IMG/VR virus record: IMGVR_UViG_3300010211_000049
Span: 1 to 25,405 of that record
Reading direction: 5' to 3' (one strand)
Source of the DNA: a virus
DNA length: 25,405 nucleotides
Under the pieces are notes generated by a model. It was not told where the DNA came from. It did no database searches and saw nothing but the letters and a program-made list of their open reading frames with translations. Position 1 is the stretch's first letter. Every line of letters begins with the position of its first letter. Position numbers and translations under genes: made by a program. Positions 1-7,423 of the stretch are shown piece after piece.

Positions 1-162
1 CTGGCGCTGGCGCTGTCGCTATCGCTGGCGCTATCGCTATCGCTGGCGCTGTCGCTGTCGCTGGCGCTGTCGCTGTCGCTGGCGCTGTCGCTGTCGCTGG
101 CGCTGGCGCTGTCGCTGGCGCTGGCGCTATCGCTGTCGCTGTCGCTGGCGCTGTCGCTTTCG
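1..162. repeat. Hexanucleotide tandem repeat, about 27 units
   Basis: The first 162 bases are an uninterrupted run of six-base units of the form CT(G/A/T)(G/T)CG: CTGGCG, CTGTCG and CTATCG, with one CTTTCG near the end. The array runs off the left edge, so its true length is unknown. All units keep length six, so copy-number change would not shift a reading frame. In the frame of the downstream membrane protein it reads as Gly/Val/Ile-Ala dipeptides; on the minus strand one frame reads Ser-Asp/Ser-Ala dipeptides. Confidence 0.95.
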
Positions 163-164
163 CT

Positions 165-995
165 GTGGAATACGCGAAACATCGGAGGATGGAAGGCCCT
201 TTTCAAACCCTGCTCTGGGTTATGCTCGTCTCGGCCGTAATGGTCTGCCTACGCTATTTGCCCAACTTGGGCAACGACACTTCTACAGAAGAAACCTTCC
301 TCCTCTTCCTAACCCTCATTCCCCTCCTCAACGCCCCTCTGGACTGGCTTTCCCTCGGCATTAGCCGTGGCTTGCTCGGCGCCATCGCTAGTCGCCGACA
401 CACAGGTCTAACGGCGTTCTTCTGGGCGTTGTTGGACTTCCTCCTCGCCTTGTTCTTCTTGGTGCTGGTCTCGCTGGTAACGGTCGCCGGCATTGCGCTC
501 GCCAACCGCATGGCGATGGAGGGCGGCGGCATCGAGATGGTCAATCTAAGCACTCTCTTAGACGGCATTGCGGGCAAGCCGGCAGATTCCGGCTACTACT
601 GGGTCTATTTAATGGTGTTGACGACGCTGATTCCGACACTGATCCATCTGTTGATTGCTAGCGTCGCCTTAATTCTCCACCTTGGACACTATGCGCCCAT
701 CTCCAGGTGGCGAAATACCCTCGCCGCGAAACTGAGTACGCAAGATCGGGATTCCCGCGTCAAGGCTTCAATTTACCTTACCGCAGTCATCACCATCGGC
801 GCCGCGCTGCCCATCATTATGATGCACGCGGGTTGGCGGGGAGCCTCAGAATTGCACAAGCAGAACGCAATCGGCTGGCTCACCACTCAGCTCAAAGGCG
901 TGGCGGGGTGGGTGAATCCCGGGGCAGTGACCCCGGTCGAGCAAACGCCGACGGTTCCTGAGACACCCCAAAACATGAAGTCGATCATGATCTGA
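165..995 (+). CDS. Multi-pass membrane protein of unknown function (5' end uncertain)
   Basis: I do not recognise the family. The 276-residue product has about five hydrophobic segments, near residues 14-32, 44-63, 80-110, 144-170 and 200-222, and a soluble Pro/Thr-rich C-terminus. The GTG at 165 is the first possible start, but no ribosome binding site precedes it. The frame stays open through the whole hexamer repeat to the left edge, so the protein may be longer, with an Ala-rich dipeptide-repeat N-terminus. An ATG at 189 directly follows CGGAGG, which is too close to act as its binding site. The gene converges on the phage genes and ends at a strong hairpin. It is probably host or accessory sequence rather than phage structure; that is inference from its position. 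Confidence 0.6.
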   Translation: MEYAKHRRMEGPFQTLLWVMLVSAVMVCLRYLPNLGNDTSTEETFLLFLTLIPLLNAPLDWLSLGISRGLLGAIASRRHTGLTAFFWALLDFLLALFFLVLVSLVTVAGIALANRMAMEGGGIEMVNLSTLLDGIAGKPADSGYYWVYLMVLTTLIPTLIHLLIASVALILHLGHYAPISRWRNTLAAKLSTQDRDSRVKASIYLTAVITIGAALPIIMMHAGWRGASELHKQNAIGWLTTQLKGVAGWVNPGAVTPVEQTPTVPETPQNMKSIMI

Positions 996-1001
996 GCGAG
1001 A

Positions 1002-1036
1002 CAAGGGAATGATCCGATTTCCGAATCATTCCCTTG
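1002..1036. terminator. 12-bp perfect hairpin between convergent genes
   Basis: CAAGGGAATGAT (1002-1013) pairs perfectly with ATCATTCCCTTG (1025-1036) across an 11-base loop. No T-run follows on either strand. It lies in the 157-base gap between the membrane protein (+) and the minor head gene (-), which fits a bidirectional terminator or mRNA-end structure. The rest of the gap shows nothing else. Confidence 0.55.
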
Positions 1037-1152
1037 GTTGGGCCGATCGAGAATCGATGCCGAGCACTGATCGAAGTTCTATCGACCGCTCCCCTCACCT
1101 CCTCTGCCGAAACCGCACCCTCCTCCCCACCGGCAGCGGCTCCGCCCCCTAC

Positions 1153-2241
1153 TCACTCGCTATCCGACCGATCAGCCTCTTCCCGCACGGCATCCCCCAA
1201 CATCCCCACCCGATACCCCTCGGCCCGCCGGGCGTTGACGAGCGCGAGCGGATCGGCGCCGGTGAGCATGGCGTCGCGTAGGCTCCTGGAGCCGGCCACA
1301 CGGGCCGCCGTGCGCGCGTCGAGGGTGCCCAGGTAGTCGGCCGCCGCCCTTGGGTTCTCGCGCGCCTGGGCGGCACTGAGGCCGATCACGGGGGTGCAGA
1401 CGCAGCGGCAGAACGGGTGGTAGGTCGGCAGCGGAGCCAGCGCCTTGGGATAGCGCCCCGGGCCCAGACCGTAGCGGTCGGCGCGGGCGAACAGATCGCA
1501 GATGTCGGGCGCGTGTCCTGGGCTGAGGCGGATCTGTACCACCTCGATCTGTGGGTCGTCCATCAGCTCGCGGGCGAGCTGGCGGTTCTGCGCCCGGGCC
1601 AGCTCGGTCTGGGCGATGCGGTTGGCGAAGTAGCGGTAGCGCTCCTGGACCGCGATCTCGAGGGCCTTGTCGACGGCGTCCTGGCCCTGCTCCTCGAGGA
1701 CCGCCTCGAGCGCCTGCAGATAGGCCGCGCGCAGCGGCGCGGTCTTGAGCCGCCCGGCCTGGATGCGCGCCATCAGGGCGTCCATGTCGCGGTTGAGGGC
1801 CGCGCTATCCATGTACTTCGGCAGCCGGGGCATCGGCTTGAGGACCTCGTCCTGGCGAAACCCGTAGCCTTCGAAGAGCTCCAGGGCCAGCGCGCGAGCA
1901 TCGCCGCCGTAGCGCTCGAAGTCGGCAACGATCCGCGTCACCAGGGCCGCCGTCTGGCGCGACTGGTGGTAGAGCCGGCTCGACAGCGAGACGGGGCCGA
2001 CGACGAAGCCGCGCATCTCGCGCGCCGTGATGCGCTGCCCGGTGACCTCGCTCAGTGCCTCGGCCAGGGTCTCGACATAGGCCGCGTCGAAGGCCTCGCG
2101 CAGGATATCGACGACTTCCTGGCTCTCGACCCGGTGCCTGCCGCGCACGAAGTTGCGGATGCGCTCCTTCAGGTCCTGGGCGAGCGAACGGATGCGCAGC
2201 CCTACGGCCTGCAGCAGAGCGTCAAAGAGTCCCTCAAGCAT
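1153..2241 (-). CDS. Phage minor head protein, Mu gpF-like
   Basis: This 362-residue protein resembles the Mu gpF/SPP1 gp7 minor head morphogenesis family, which sits at the portal vertex inside the procapsid and helps assembly and DNA delivery. The signature is the C-terminal block with the Cys-rich motif HPFCRC at residues 275-280, preceded by a CDLFARAD stretch near 248-255 and a long helical region (about 190-230). The start ATG overlaps the end of the upstream HTH gene by 8 bases, so the two are probably translationally coupled. It is the last phage gene on the left. A portal gene normally lies directly upstream of a gpF homologue; here it is absent and only a small HTH gene separates terminase from gpF. 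Confidence 0.85.
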   Translation of the reverse strand: MLEGLFDALLQAVGLRIRSLAQDLKERIRNFVRGRHRVESQEVVDILREAFDAAYVETLAEALSEVTGQRITAREMRGFVVGPVSLSSRLYHQSRQTAALVTRIVADFERYGGDARALALELFEGYGFRQDEVLKPMPRLPKYMDSAALNRDMDALMARIQAGRLKTAPLRAAYLQALEAVLEEQGQDAVDKALEIAVQERYRYFANRIAQTELARAQNRQLARELMDDPQIEVVQIRLSPGHAPDICDLFARADRYGLGPGRYPKALAPLPTYHPFCRCVCTPVIGLSAAQARENPRAAADYLGTLDARTAARVAGSRSLRDAMLTGADPLALVNARRAEGYRVGMLGDAVREEADRSDSE

Positions 2242-2494
2242 CCCGCGATACCCAGCGCTCGGCTGTGCGCCGGCTCACGCCCCAGCGCTCGACGAGGATG
2301 TGGACCTTCTCCGTGTGCGAGCGCCCCTCGAGTTGGCGCAGGGTCGAGATCCGATCGCGGGCCCGCAGGGCGAGATCGCTGATCTGGATGCGTTCGCCGC
2401 AGTGACGGGCCAGCACCTCGCGCACGCGGCGCTTGGTGCGCGGACAGCCCTCGATGGCGTCGATCTCGTCGAGCAGGGTCGCGAATACGGTCAT
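2234..2494 (-). CDS. Small helix-turn-helix phage protein
   Basis: The 86-residue product has a C-terminal helix-turn-helix pattern (residues about 63-82, with VERWGVSRRTAERWV) preceded by a helical region. It could bind DNA in the way of Mor/C-type late activators or small terminase-associated proteins, but I cannot name a family. Its start overlaps the terL stop by 4 bases and its end overlaps the gpF-like gene by 8 bases, so it is firmly part of the late operon. It occupies the place where a portal gene would be expected. Confidence 0.7.
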   Translation of the reverse strand: MTVFATLLDEIDAIEGCPRTKRRVREVLARHCGERIQISDLALRARDRISTLRQLEGRSHTEKVHILVERWGVSRRTAERWVSRDA

Positions 2495-3858
2495 AGCGAA
2501 GGCACCTTTACGGCTGGATGGCGGATGGATGGGCGCGCAAGCTCGGCAAAGGCATCGGAGGCAGCGTCCACCTGGTCGTCATACCTGCCGTCCGGAAATG
2601 CCTCGAGCTCAGACAGAAACCCCTCGAGCCAAACGCCTTGGACTACATCGACATTTCCGGCCTGCCATTGCGCCGCAAACGGATCTGCTCTGGTGATTTT
2701 GTCGCCAGTAGGGCGACGAGCCTTCACCGAAAATCCGGACATACTGGAAATGATCGACTGGACCTGGTCCTTCCCGGCTTGCCCGGGATCCTGAGGGATC
2801 GTAATCCTGACACTACGGCCGTCCTGATCGGCATGAGATCGGATCGCGGCCCTTACCTCATGAGAGCGCCGCTGCAGGCGGGAAACGTGCGCGACGACAT
2901 AGCGGCCGTTCTTGCGCTTTCCCATCTTGACCCCGGCTGTCGCGTCCGGGCTCGGGTTGTCCTCGGTGGGCGCTGTCCCTGCGAGGTCCCAGCTTCGCAC
3001 CCAGGCGATGACGTCGCCTGGCTCGACGTCGAGCACAGAGACGCTGTAGCGTGGAAAATAGAGCCCTGCAGCTGGCTTGATCCGCCAGTTGCCCTCCAGA
3101 AGCCGAGCTCTCTCGACGCGCCCCAATGCTTTGAGATTGGCCAGATACCCAGGATCTTTCTCGATCAGGGCCTGGTTGTCGTAGATACTGGCCGGAATGA
3201 ACGTCAAGCTCTTGGCGTCCGCCTCCGCTACACCATGTTGCTCGGCCAGCTCCGCAGGACTGTCTCCCCAATGCACCTTGTCATCGACCCGCACGAAGTA
3301 GCGCACGACACCGCTCCGTTCTTTGATTGGCAGTCCCGTCTCCTGGTCGATCCACCAACTGATGAGTTCGGCTACCCAAGAGTCAGCATCGGGATTGGTC
3401 GTCGCACGCACATAGGGCCGCACACCGCAAGTCGAGCGATTGCGGCTAAGCATGTAGAAAAATTGATAGCGGGTGAAATGCGTCAGCTCGTCGAACATCA
3501 GCAGCGCGATCTGCCCACCCTGCCAGCTCAGCACGTCGCCCTCGCGGTTGAGGTGTGAGAAAGTGACTCTCGCCCCCGACAAGAACCGATACCCGAGCTT
3601 CGGTGCCCTGAATGGAGCGGCGCCGATCAGCGGGTAGAGCTTCATGGACTCATCCCACAGGCCGCCCTCGTTCGTGATCTGGGTCGCCTCGCGACGGAAG
3701 ATGACGCCCCCGAACCCGCCGATGCCGGAATGCCTCAACGGCTCGAGCAGAAGCGCAAACGTCTTCCCGCCCCCAGCTCCACCACCGTAAATGGCGATGT
3801 CTGCAGAGGACGAGAGGAACGCCTCCTGGGGTCCTGGCTGCGGTCTGATCTCAATCAC
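2491..3858 (-). CDS. terL: Terminase large subunit (packaging ATPase and nuclease)
   Basis: This is the motor that cuts concatemeric phage DNA and pumps it into the procapsid. The 455-residue protein has a Walker A motif GGGAGGGKT (25-33), a Walker B motif LLMFDE (119-124, Asp123/Glu124), and a coupling motif with TTNP (153-156). The C-terminal RNase H-like nuclease shows WDLAGT (Asp291), DPGQAGKD (Asp357) and DGRYDDQVDA (Asp427-Asp431), so all acidic residues expected for cleavage are present. Length is within the usual range. It overlaps terS and the next gene by 4 bases each, showing a tight operon. Nothing suggests decay of this gene, in contrast to the missing portal and capsid genes. 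Confidence 0.95.
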   Translation of the reverse strand: MIEIRPQPGPQEAFLSSSADIAIYGGGAGGGKTFALLLEPLRHSGIGGFGGVIFRREATQITNEGGLWDESMKLYPLIGAAPFRAPKLGYRFLSGARVTFSHLNREGDVLSWQGGQIALLMFDELTHFTRYQFFYMLSRNRSTCGVRPYVRATTNPDADSWVAELISWWIDQETGLPIKERSGVVRYFVRVDDKVHWGDSPAELAEQHGVAEADAKSLTFIPASIYDNQALIEKDPGYLANLKALGRVERARLLEGNWRIKPAAGLYFPRYSVSVLDVEPGDVIAWVRSWDLAGTAPTEDNPSPDATAGVKMGKRKNGRYVVAHVSRLQRRSHEVRAAIRSHADQDGRSVRITIPQDPGQAGKDQVQSIISSMSGFSVKARRPTGDKITRADPFAAQWQAGNVDVVQGVWLEGFLSELEAFPDGRYDDQVDAASDAFAELARPSIRHPAVKVPSL

Positions 3859-4355
3859 CGCTCGCTCCTCGGCAGGTAAACGACGACACGATCGTCGTCA
3901 CCGTCCTTGCGCCCGGAGTTGGCGTCGTAGATCCCTAAATGCCGGCACAACTTCTCAAGTGCCGAGTTCTTGTCTGCCAACTTGATCTTGACGCCGAAGC
4001 GGGTCTCGCTGACCTCGACGATCGCGCGGCGCTTTGCTTTGTCGAGCGCCGAACTTTCGCGCAGCGTCACGCCATTCGGCCCCCAGTCAACGAACTCGGC
4101 CAGATCCGCGAATCCGAGGATCGCCAGCTCCTGGATCACGCGGTCGGCGTTGATCCCGAGACGCGCGCTGCGCTCCTTCTGGGCGGCCTGTATCGCGGCC
4201 CGAACTCTAGGATTTTCTAGTAGCTGATAGCCGATGCGACCAGCCATTTTCTTGGAGTAGCCGGCCCTGACTGCCGCCTGGGTCGCGTTGTAGTCGACGG
4301 GGTACTCCTCGACGAACCGCGCTTGCTTGGGGACCAGGCGTCTCTCGCTGCTCAC
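3855..4355 (-). CDS. terS: Terminase small subunit (terminase_2 family)
   Basis: The 166-residue protein begins with the typical small-terminase HTH region (LVPKQARFVEEYPVDYNATQ at residues 7-26, followed by AAVRAGYS), which recognises the packaging site and delivers DNA to TerL. The middle (about 75-140) is helical and would form the oligomerisation domain. The C-terminal tail is acidic then basic, as expected for TerL contact. It is the first gene of the terS-terL-HTH-gpF unit and overlaps terL by 4 bases. No strong promoter is evident directly upstream. Confidence 0.92.
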   Translation of the reverse strand: MSSERRLVPKQARFVEEYPVDYNATQAAVRAGYSKKMAGRIGYQLLENPRVRAAIQAAQKERSARLGINADRVIQELAILGFADLAEFVDWGPNGVTLRESSALDKAKRRAIVEVSETRFGVKIKLADKNSALEKLCRHLGIYDANSGRKDGDDDRVVVYLPRSER

Positions 4356-5045
4356 GACCCGCTTCTCTTCACCAAAAGCGCCGAGATCAGTGTCGTGGAT
4401 TTCATGCCGCGCCTTCGTGGGTGCCTATCGATGCTGGATAGGCTATCGGCGCAGGCTGAGAGGTGATAGTTGGAATTTACCAAATTGGGGAATTCCAATA
4501 GAGGAAGGCGATTAGGACACCCGGGTTGTCGATCTTGAGTGCACGACAGGATGAGCATCGAACACGTTTCTATGGCCCTGAACCGTATCCGGGTTTATGA
4601 TCAAGGCGTGTTCGCTGGGTTTGAGAGAGCGAGCCCGGGGCTTGATTGGCGGCCTGGCTTCCGACTGGCACATCGGATCGCGTGCTCTATGTAATCGCCA
4701 ATAGTCGGTGTGAGGCTCTCCCTGGTAGATGTGCAGCGTTATGGGCATCTCGTTACACAAATCTCCGCCAACCTAGCCCTAAATCGCTGATTTATATAGA
4801 CAGACGTTTTTAGTGCAGTCACGCGACATCAAGCACTTACAGACTTGTGTGTAATGGGATGCGTTATGGGAGAGTATCAGAGAAAGTCGGGGATGAGGCA
4901 ACGCAATGGGAATATTTAACAGAATCCATCTAGCCCTGTAATTCGTGATTCAGTCTATTCAATTGTTAAGAGATAATTATGGGAGGCGCAGTCCATAAGA
5001 ACGTTTTCATTTTACTGCGCACATACTGCATCGTCAGCTGAACCA
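4356..5045. other. Intergenic region with a drop in GC content
   Basis: About 700 bases between divergent genes terS (-) and the Hint protein (+). The part up to about 4760 is GC-rich and holds only unconvincing short frames, for example a 48-codon + frame from 4551 and an 82-codon - frame at 4512-4760; neither has recognisable features. From about 4770 the base composition becomes clearly AT-rich and stays so through the Hint gene to about 5830. The promoters of terS and of the Hint gene must lie here, but I see no convincing -35/-10 pair. No tRNA was seen. Confidence 0.6.
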
Positions 5046-5058
5046 AGGAGATTTAAGA

Positions 5059-5733
5059 ATGAAAAAAGACCCAAATAGAGAATTGGCCAAACAACGTCTC
5101 AACATGGGAAAAGAGCCAGGAGGCTCTTATGCAGATCTAAATAATAAATATGAGAGACAACAGCATGCAAACCAAGTTCAAAAGAATAGTCGAGGTGGAG
5201 GTGGACGCCCCTCATGCTTTACTGGTAATACCATGGTCCTAACGCCAAATGGCTGGAAAAGGATTGATGAATTTAGAAGAAATGACATCGTGCTTTCTTA
5301 TTCTTTGGGCAAAAAGTCGCTCATGGAGCGAGAAGTCTTAAGAGTTAAGAGGCACAAGAGCCTTTCTCGGGTGTGGGAGATGAGATTTTCTCTGAGTAAA
5401 GAGGTTGTTCAAACAACAAGCACCCACTCATTCTTAACTCAAAGAGGGTGGGTCAAGACCAAGAATCTGGTTTTAGGTGACAATACCCTATATATCGATG
5501 ATGCTGGAAATCTCGTGAATCAGAATGTCGTGTCAGTAACTGCAACTGAGGAATATAGCGAGACCTTTAATCTGGTTACAACCAGAGACAATAACTTTAT
5601 CGTACAGGGAGCTATCGCCCACAATTTCACGCATTTGCGTTTGCTACGTTCCTTGATCACCAATATTGGTAACGAATTAGCGAGCGAGCTTTCTTTTGTG
5701 AGTGATCAGAAAACCGAACAAGCTATTCCCTGA
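5059..5733 (+). CDS. Stand-alone Hint / bacterial intein-like (BIL) domain protein
   Basis: The 224-residue protein has a 52-residue hydrophilic N-flank with a Gly-rich stretch (45-49), a Hint domain of about 137 residues, and a 35-residue C-flank. Hint hallmarks are present: Cys53 starts the domain (CFTGNTMVLTPNGWKRI), block B TxxH is Thr120 to His123 followed by FLT, and the domain ends with His188-Asn189 after the block-F-like stretch FNLVTTRDNNFIVQ. The residue after Asn189 is Phe, not Cys, Ser or Thr, which fits BIL type A-like autoprocessing or cleavage rather than classical intein splicing. There is no homing endonuclease insert. AAGGAG about 8 bases before the ATG supports the start. 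Codon use is AT-rich and the gene opposes its neighbours, so it is probably acquired cargo. Its target or role is unknown. Confidence 0.85.
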   Translation: MKKDPNRELAKQRLNMGKEPGGSYADLNNKYERQQHANQVQKNSRGGGGRPSCFTGNTMVLTPNGWKRIDEFRRNDIVLSYSLGKKSLMEREVLRVKRHKSLSRVWEMRFSLSKEVVQTTSTHSFLTQRGWVKTKNLVLGDNTLYIDDAGNLVNQNVVSVTATEEYSETFNLVTTRDNNFIVQGAIAHNFTHLRLLRSLITNIGNELASELSFVSDQKTEQAIP

Positions 5734-6080
5734 AGCATAGTATTGAGCAAATAATTGGTTTAGCGCTGACCCGATATCGCGAAATAAGCTGATTGTAGAA
5801 TTAAAGCTTTTAGCAGTGCGGTATTGGGCCAGCTAGTCACTTGCTGGCCTGTTATAGTTGGATGATCTGGATTGAGAAGATTGTGGCGCTACCCCAGGGT
5901 TCTGGCTGGCCTTGCAGGCCGACTTGCGATACAGAGGAAGTCTTACGTGCGCGCGGAGCCGAGTTGGCACGGATCCAACCGCTAGCCGCCTGATGACGCG
6001 CCGCATGCACCAACCACCCGCCCAGGGGAACTGCTGCGGGAACTGTGGCTCGCGCGGGCTGACCCGCAGCGCTGATCCGC
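5734..6080. other. Intergenic region with hairpin at 5827-5849
   Basis: GGCCAGC (5827-5833) pairs with GCTGGCC (5843-5849) over a 9-base loop, with no T-run after it; it may end the Hint gene transcript. To the right, 5850-6080 is GC-rich and open in several frames. One minus frame (6084 to 5833, 83 codons) begins with an ATGA overlap to the HTH gene stop, which is the usual coupling in this operon. Its product has no recognisable feature, so I leave it as only a possible gene. Confidence 0.45.
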
Positions 6081-6266
6081 TCATGCCGCCCTCAACACCC
6101 TGATCTCCTCGATCCGAGCCAGATAGGCCCGCACCCACCTCGGCACCCCGACCCGCGATCCGCCCCACTCGATCACGGACCAGTAGCTCACCCCGACCTC
6201 CCTGGCAAAGGAGGTCGGGGTGTAGCCATGTCTCTTGAGCAGGGCACGAAACTCGGCACGGGTCAT
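6081..6266 (-). CDS. Small XRE/Cro-type DNA-binding protein
   Basis: The 61-residue product has the pattern of small phage HTH proteins: TRAEFRALLKRHGYTPTSFA, then REVGVSYWSVIEW as the turn and recognition helix, then a VPRWVRAYL helix. I chose the ATG at 6266 because GGGGGAG lies about 4 bases upstream; an in-frame ATG at 6278 has a weaker site and would add four residues. It is on the leftward transcript downstream of rha. It is likely a transcription regulator, with target unknown. Confidence 0.75.
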   Translation of the reverse strand: MTRAEFRALLKRHGYTPTSFAREVGVSYWSVIEWGGSRVGVPRWVRAYLARIEEIRVLRAA

Positions 6267-6311
6267 TCGCTCCCCCATCGGATTCCCAGCCAGAATCCCT
6301 GAGTTCAGGTC

Positions 6312-6449
6312 TCAGGCGACCATCGATTCGTGGCGGGGTTGGCTGAGATCAGAGTTATGCCTGACAGCGACACGCTCAATGTCGAACCACAGCACCATGA
6401 TGTCGGCTGCGCGGGTCGCGATGTGCAAAGCGGTGTCCAGAATATTCAT
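6312..6449 (-). CDS. Possible small protein, 45 residues
   Basis: An ATG-to-TGA frame of 45 codons lies in the gap between rha and the HTH gene. It begins MNILDTALHIATRAADIMVL and is amphipathic at the N-terminus. GAGAGG lies about 9 bases upstream. It follows the rha stop by about 60 bases and ends 45 bases before the next start, so the spacing fits the operon. I do not recognise a family. Between it and rha there is an 18-codon frame starting in a TGATG overlap with the rha stop, too short to call. Confidence 0.4.
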   Translation of the reverse strand: MNILDTALHIATRAADIMVLWFDIERVAVRHNSDLSQPRHESMVA

Positions 6450-6490
6450 GGATTTATGCCTCTCGGGTCAGAAAAGGCTGGCCGCTGGTA

Positions 6491-6514
6491 CAGCGGCACA
6501 GCTCGTCCATCAGC
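6491..6514. repeat. 24-bp direct repeat, copy 1 (after rha)
   Basis: These 24 bases spanning the rha stop are identical to 7626-7649, which lies inside the methyltransferase gene and encodes its PLMDELCR stretch. The flanks do not match. It looks like a recombination scar or a leftover of a methyltransferase copy. Confidence 0.85.
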
Positions 6515-7097
6515 TCTCTTTCATCCTTTCGCCGACGGCTTCGAGGACGGCCGGCAGAAGCTCTCGGGGAAAGTCAGGGGTGCGGATGACGCTCGGCCAT
6601 TCCTTGGCAGGAAGGACGAAGGCGCGCGGATCGATCTCGCTGAAGACCAGCTGCCCCGTCACGGGGTTGGTGTGGACCAGGAATCGCCCGAAGCGCAGTT
6701 TGTCGGCGATGATCGCCTCGGCGGATGGAAGGGATGGCTGGCAAAGCCTGGATTCCATCTCGTTGAAGCGACGGATATAGGCTTCCTTGAGGGAGGCTGC
6801 CTTGGCTCCGCGATAGCCCATCACGAGGAAGACAAAGCCGTCCTTGGTGAGCTCGAAGTAGCGTTCTCGGCGGGTTGCGTTGTTGGGACAAGGGATGTTC
6901 TGGAACGTCTCCCCAAAATTGGGGGCACGAAAACCCGGCGAGCAATCCAGATGGTCGATGTCGCGCAGCACGTGATCATGCCGCTTACGAAAGAGCTTCG
7001 CGACGACGAGACTTGAGGCGATGATTCGGTCGCCGACGATCTCGACGGCGTCGGACGGAAGAAGGGCAGGCGCGCGGACAGAACTGTCTTGCGACAT
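6510..7097 (-). CDS. rha: Rha family phage regulatory protein
   Basis: The 195-residue protein matches the phage Rha (pRha) domain, known from phages where it interferes with infection of some hosts and is taken to be regulatory. The conserved region covers residues about 25-116: SSLVVAKLFRKRHDHVLRDI, then a FGETF segment, then YFELTKDGFVFLVMGYRG and a KEAYIRRFNEME helix. The C-terminal 75 residues are variable. The start at 7097 has GGAG about 9 bases upstream. The frame stays open far upstream with further ATGs (for example 7355), which I read as the Ash-like leader region rather than as part of Rha. It is downstream of the methyltransferase in the leftward operon. Confidence 0.85.
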   Translation of the reverse strand: MSQDSSVRAPALLPSDAVEIVGDRIIASSLVVAKLFRKRHDHVLRDIDHLDCSPGFRAPNFGETFQNIPCPNNATRRERYFELTKDGFVFLVMGYRGAKAASLKEAYIRRFNEMESRLCQPSLPSAEAIIADKLRFGRFLVHTNPVTGQLVFSEIDPRAFVLPAKEWPSVIRTPDFPRELLPAVLEAVGERMKES

Positions 7098-7355
7098 AGC
7101 GGTGGTCTCCAGACTGACTTGAGAACCGCCACCGGCCGCTGCGAAACGGAATGGGTGGCGGATGCCACAGGGTTCGCAGTACCGGGTCTGGAGAACCGGC
7201 GCGTCCGAAGACGCCCCCATGACACCCGCCATAGAACAAGCGGGCGCAAAAAAAGCGCCTTCACGAGCGCTTGATGCGCTCCAGAACTTCGGGCTGCGAC
7301 CCCCGGTCACGGATTTTGCCGTGACGGAATCAGCATAGGCCGTCATTCGCGCCAT
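7098..7355 (-). pseudogene. Ash/Icd-like region, reading split between two frames
   Basis: The gap before rha reads like the short Ash (host cell division inhibitor Icd-like) family on the minus strand, but in two frames. One frame, shared with rha and open from an ATG at 7355, gives REGAFFAPACSMAGVMGAS followed by SDAPV. The family continuation (GxANPVxxxTH pattern) appears in another frame as PGTANPVASATHSVSQ. This resembles a frameshifted gene, though GC-rich shadow reading could mimic it. A GAGCGC-ttgat-GCGCTC hairpin sits at 7265-7281. My recollection of the Ash motif is from memory and not checked by search. Confidence 0.3.
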
Positions 7356-7423
7356 GGTCAAGCCGCGTGCCGACCGTCGCGAGACAGTCGCCCTCGCTCG
7401 CAGTCGTCGATCTCGAACATTCT

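Noticed and set aside
1-182. Minus-strand Ser-Asp repeat protein running off the left edge
   Set aside because: The ATG at 182 has no binding site and only about 60 codons are visible; kept as an observation, not as a gene.
1417-2382. Long + frame opposite the gpF-like gene
   Set aside because: Shadow of the minor head gene in GC-rich DNA; composition is Arg/Ala/Gly-rich and no domain is visible.
2518-3558. 346-codon + frame opposite terL
   Set aside because: Lies wholly antisense to a clear terminase with all motifs; no recognisable protein features.
4512-4760. 82-codon minus frame and a 48-codon + frame in the gap upstream of terS
   Set aside because: No binding site worth naming, no family features, and they oppose one another.
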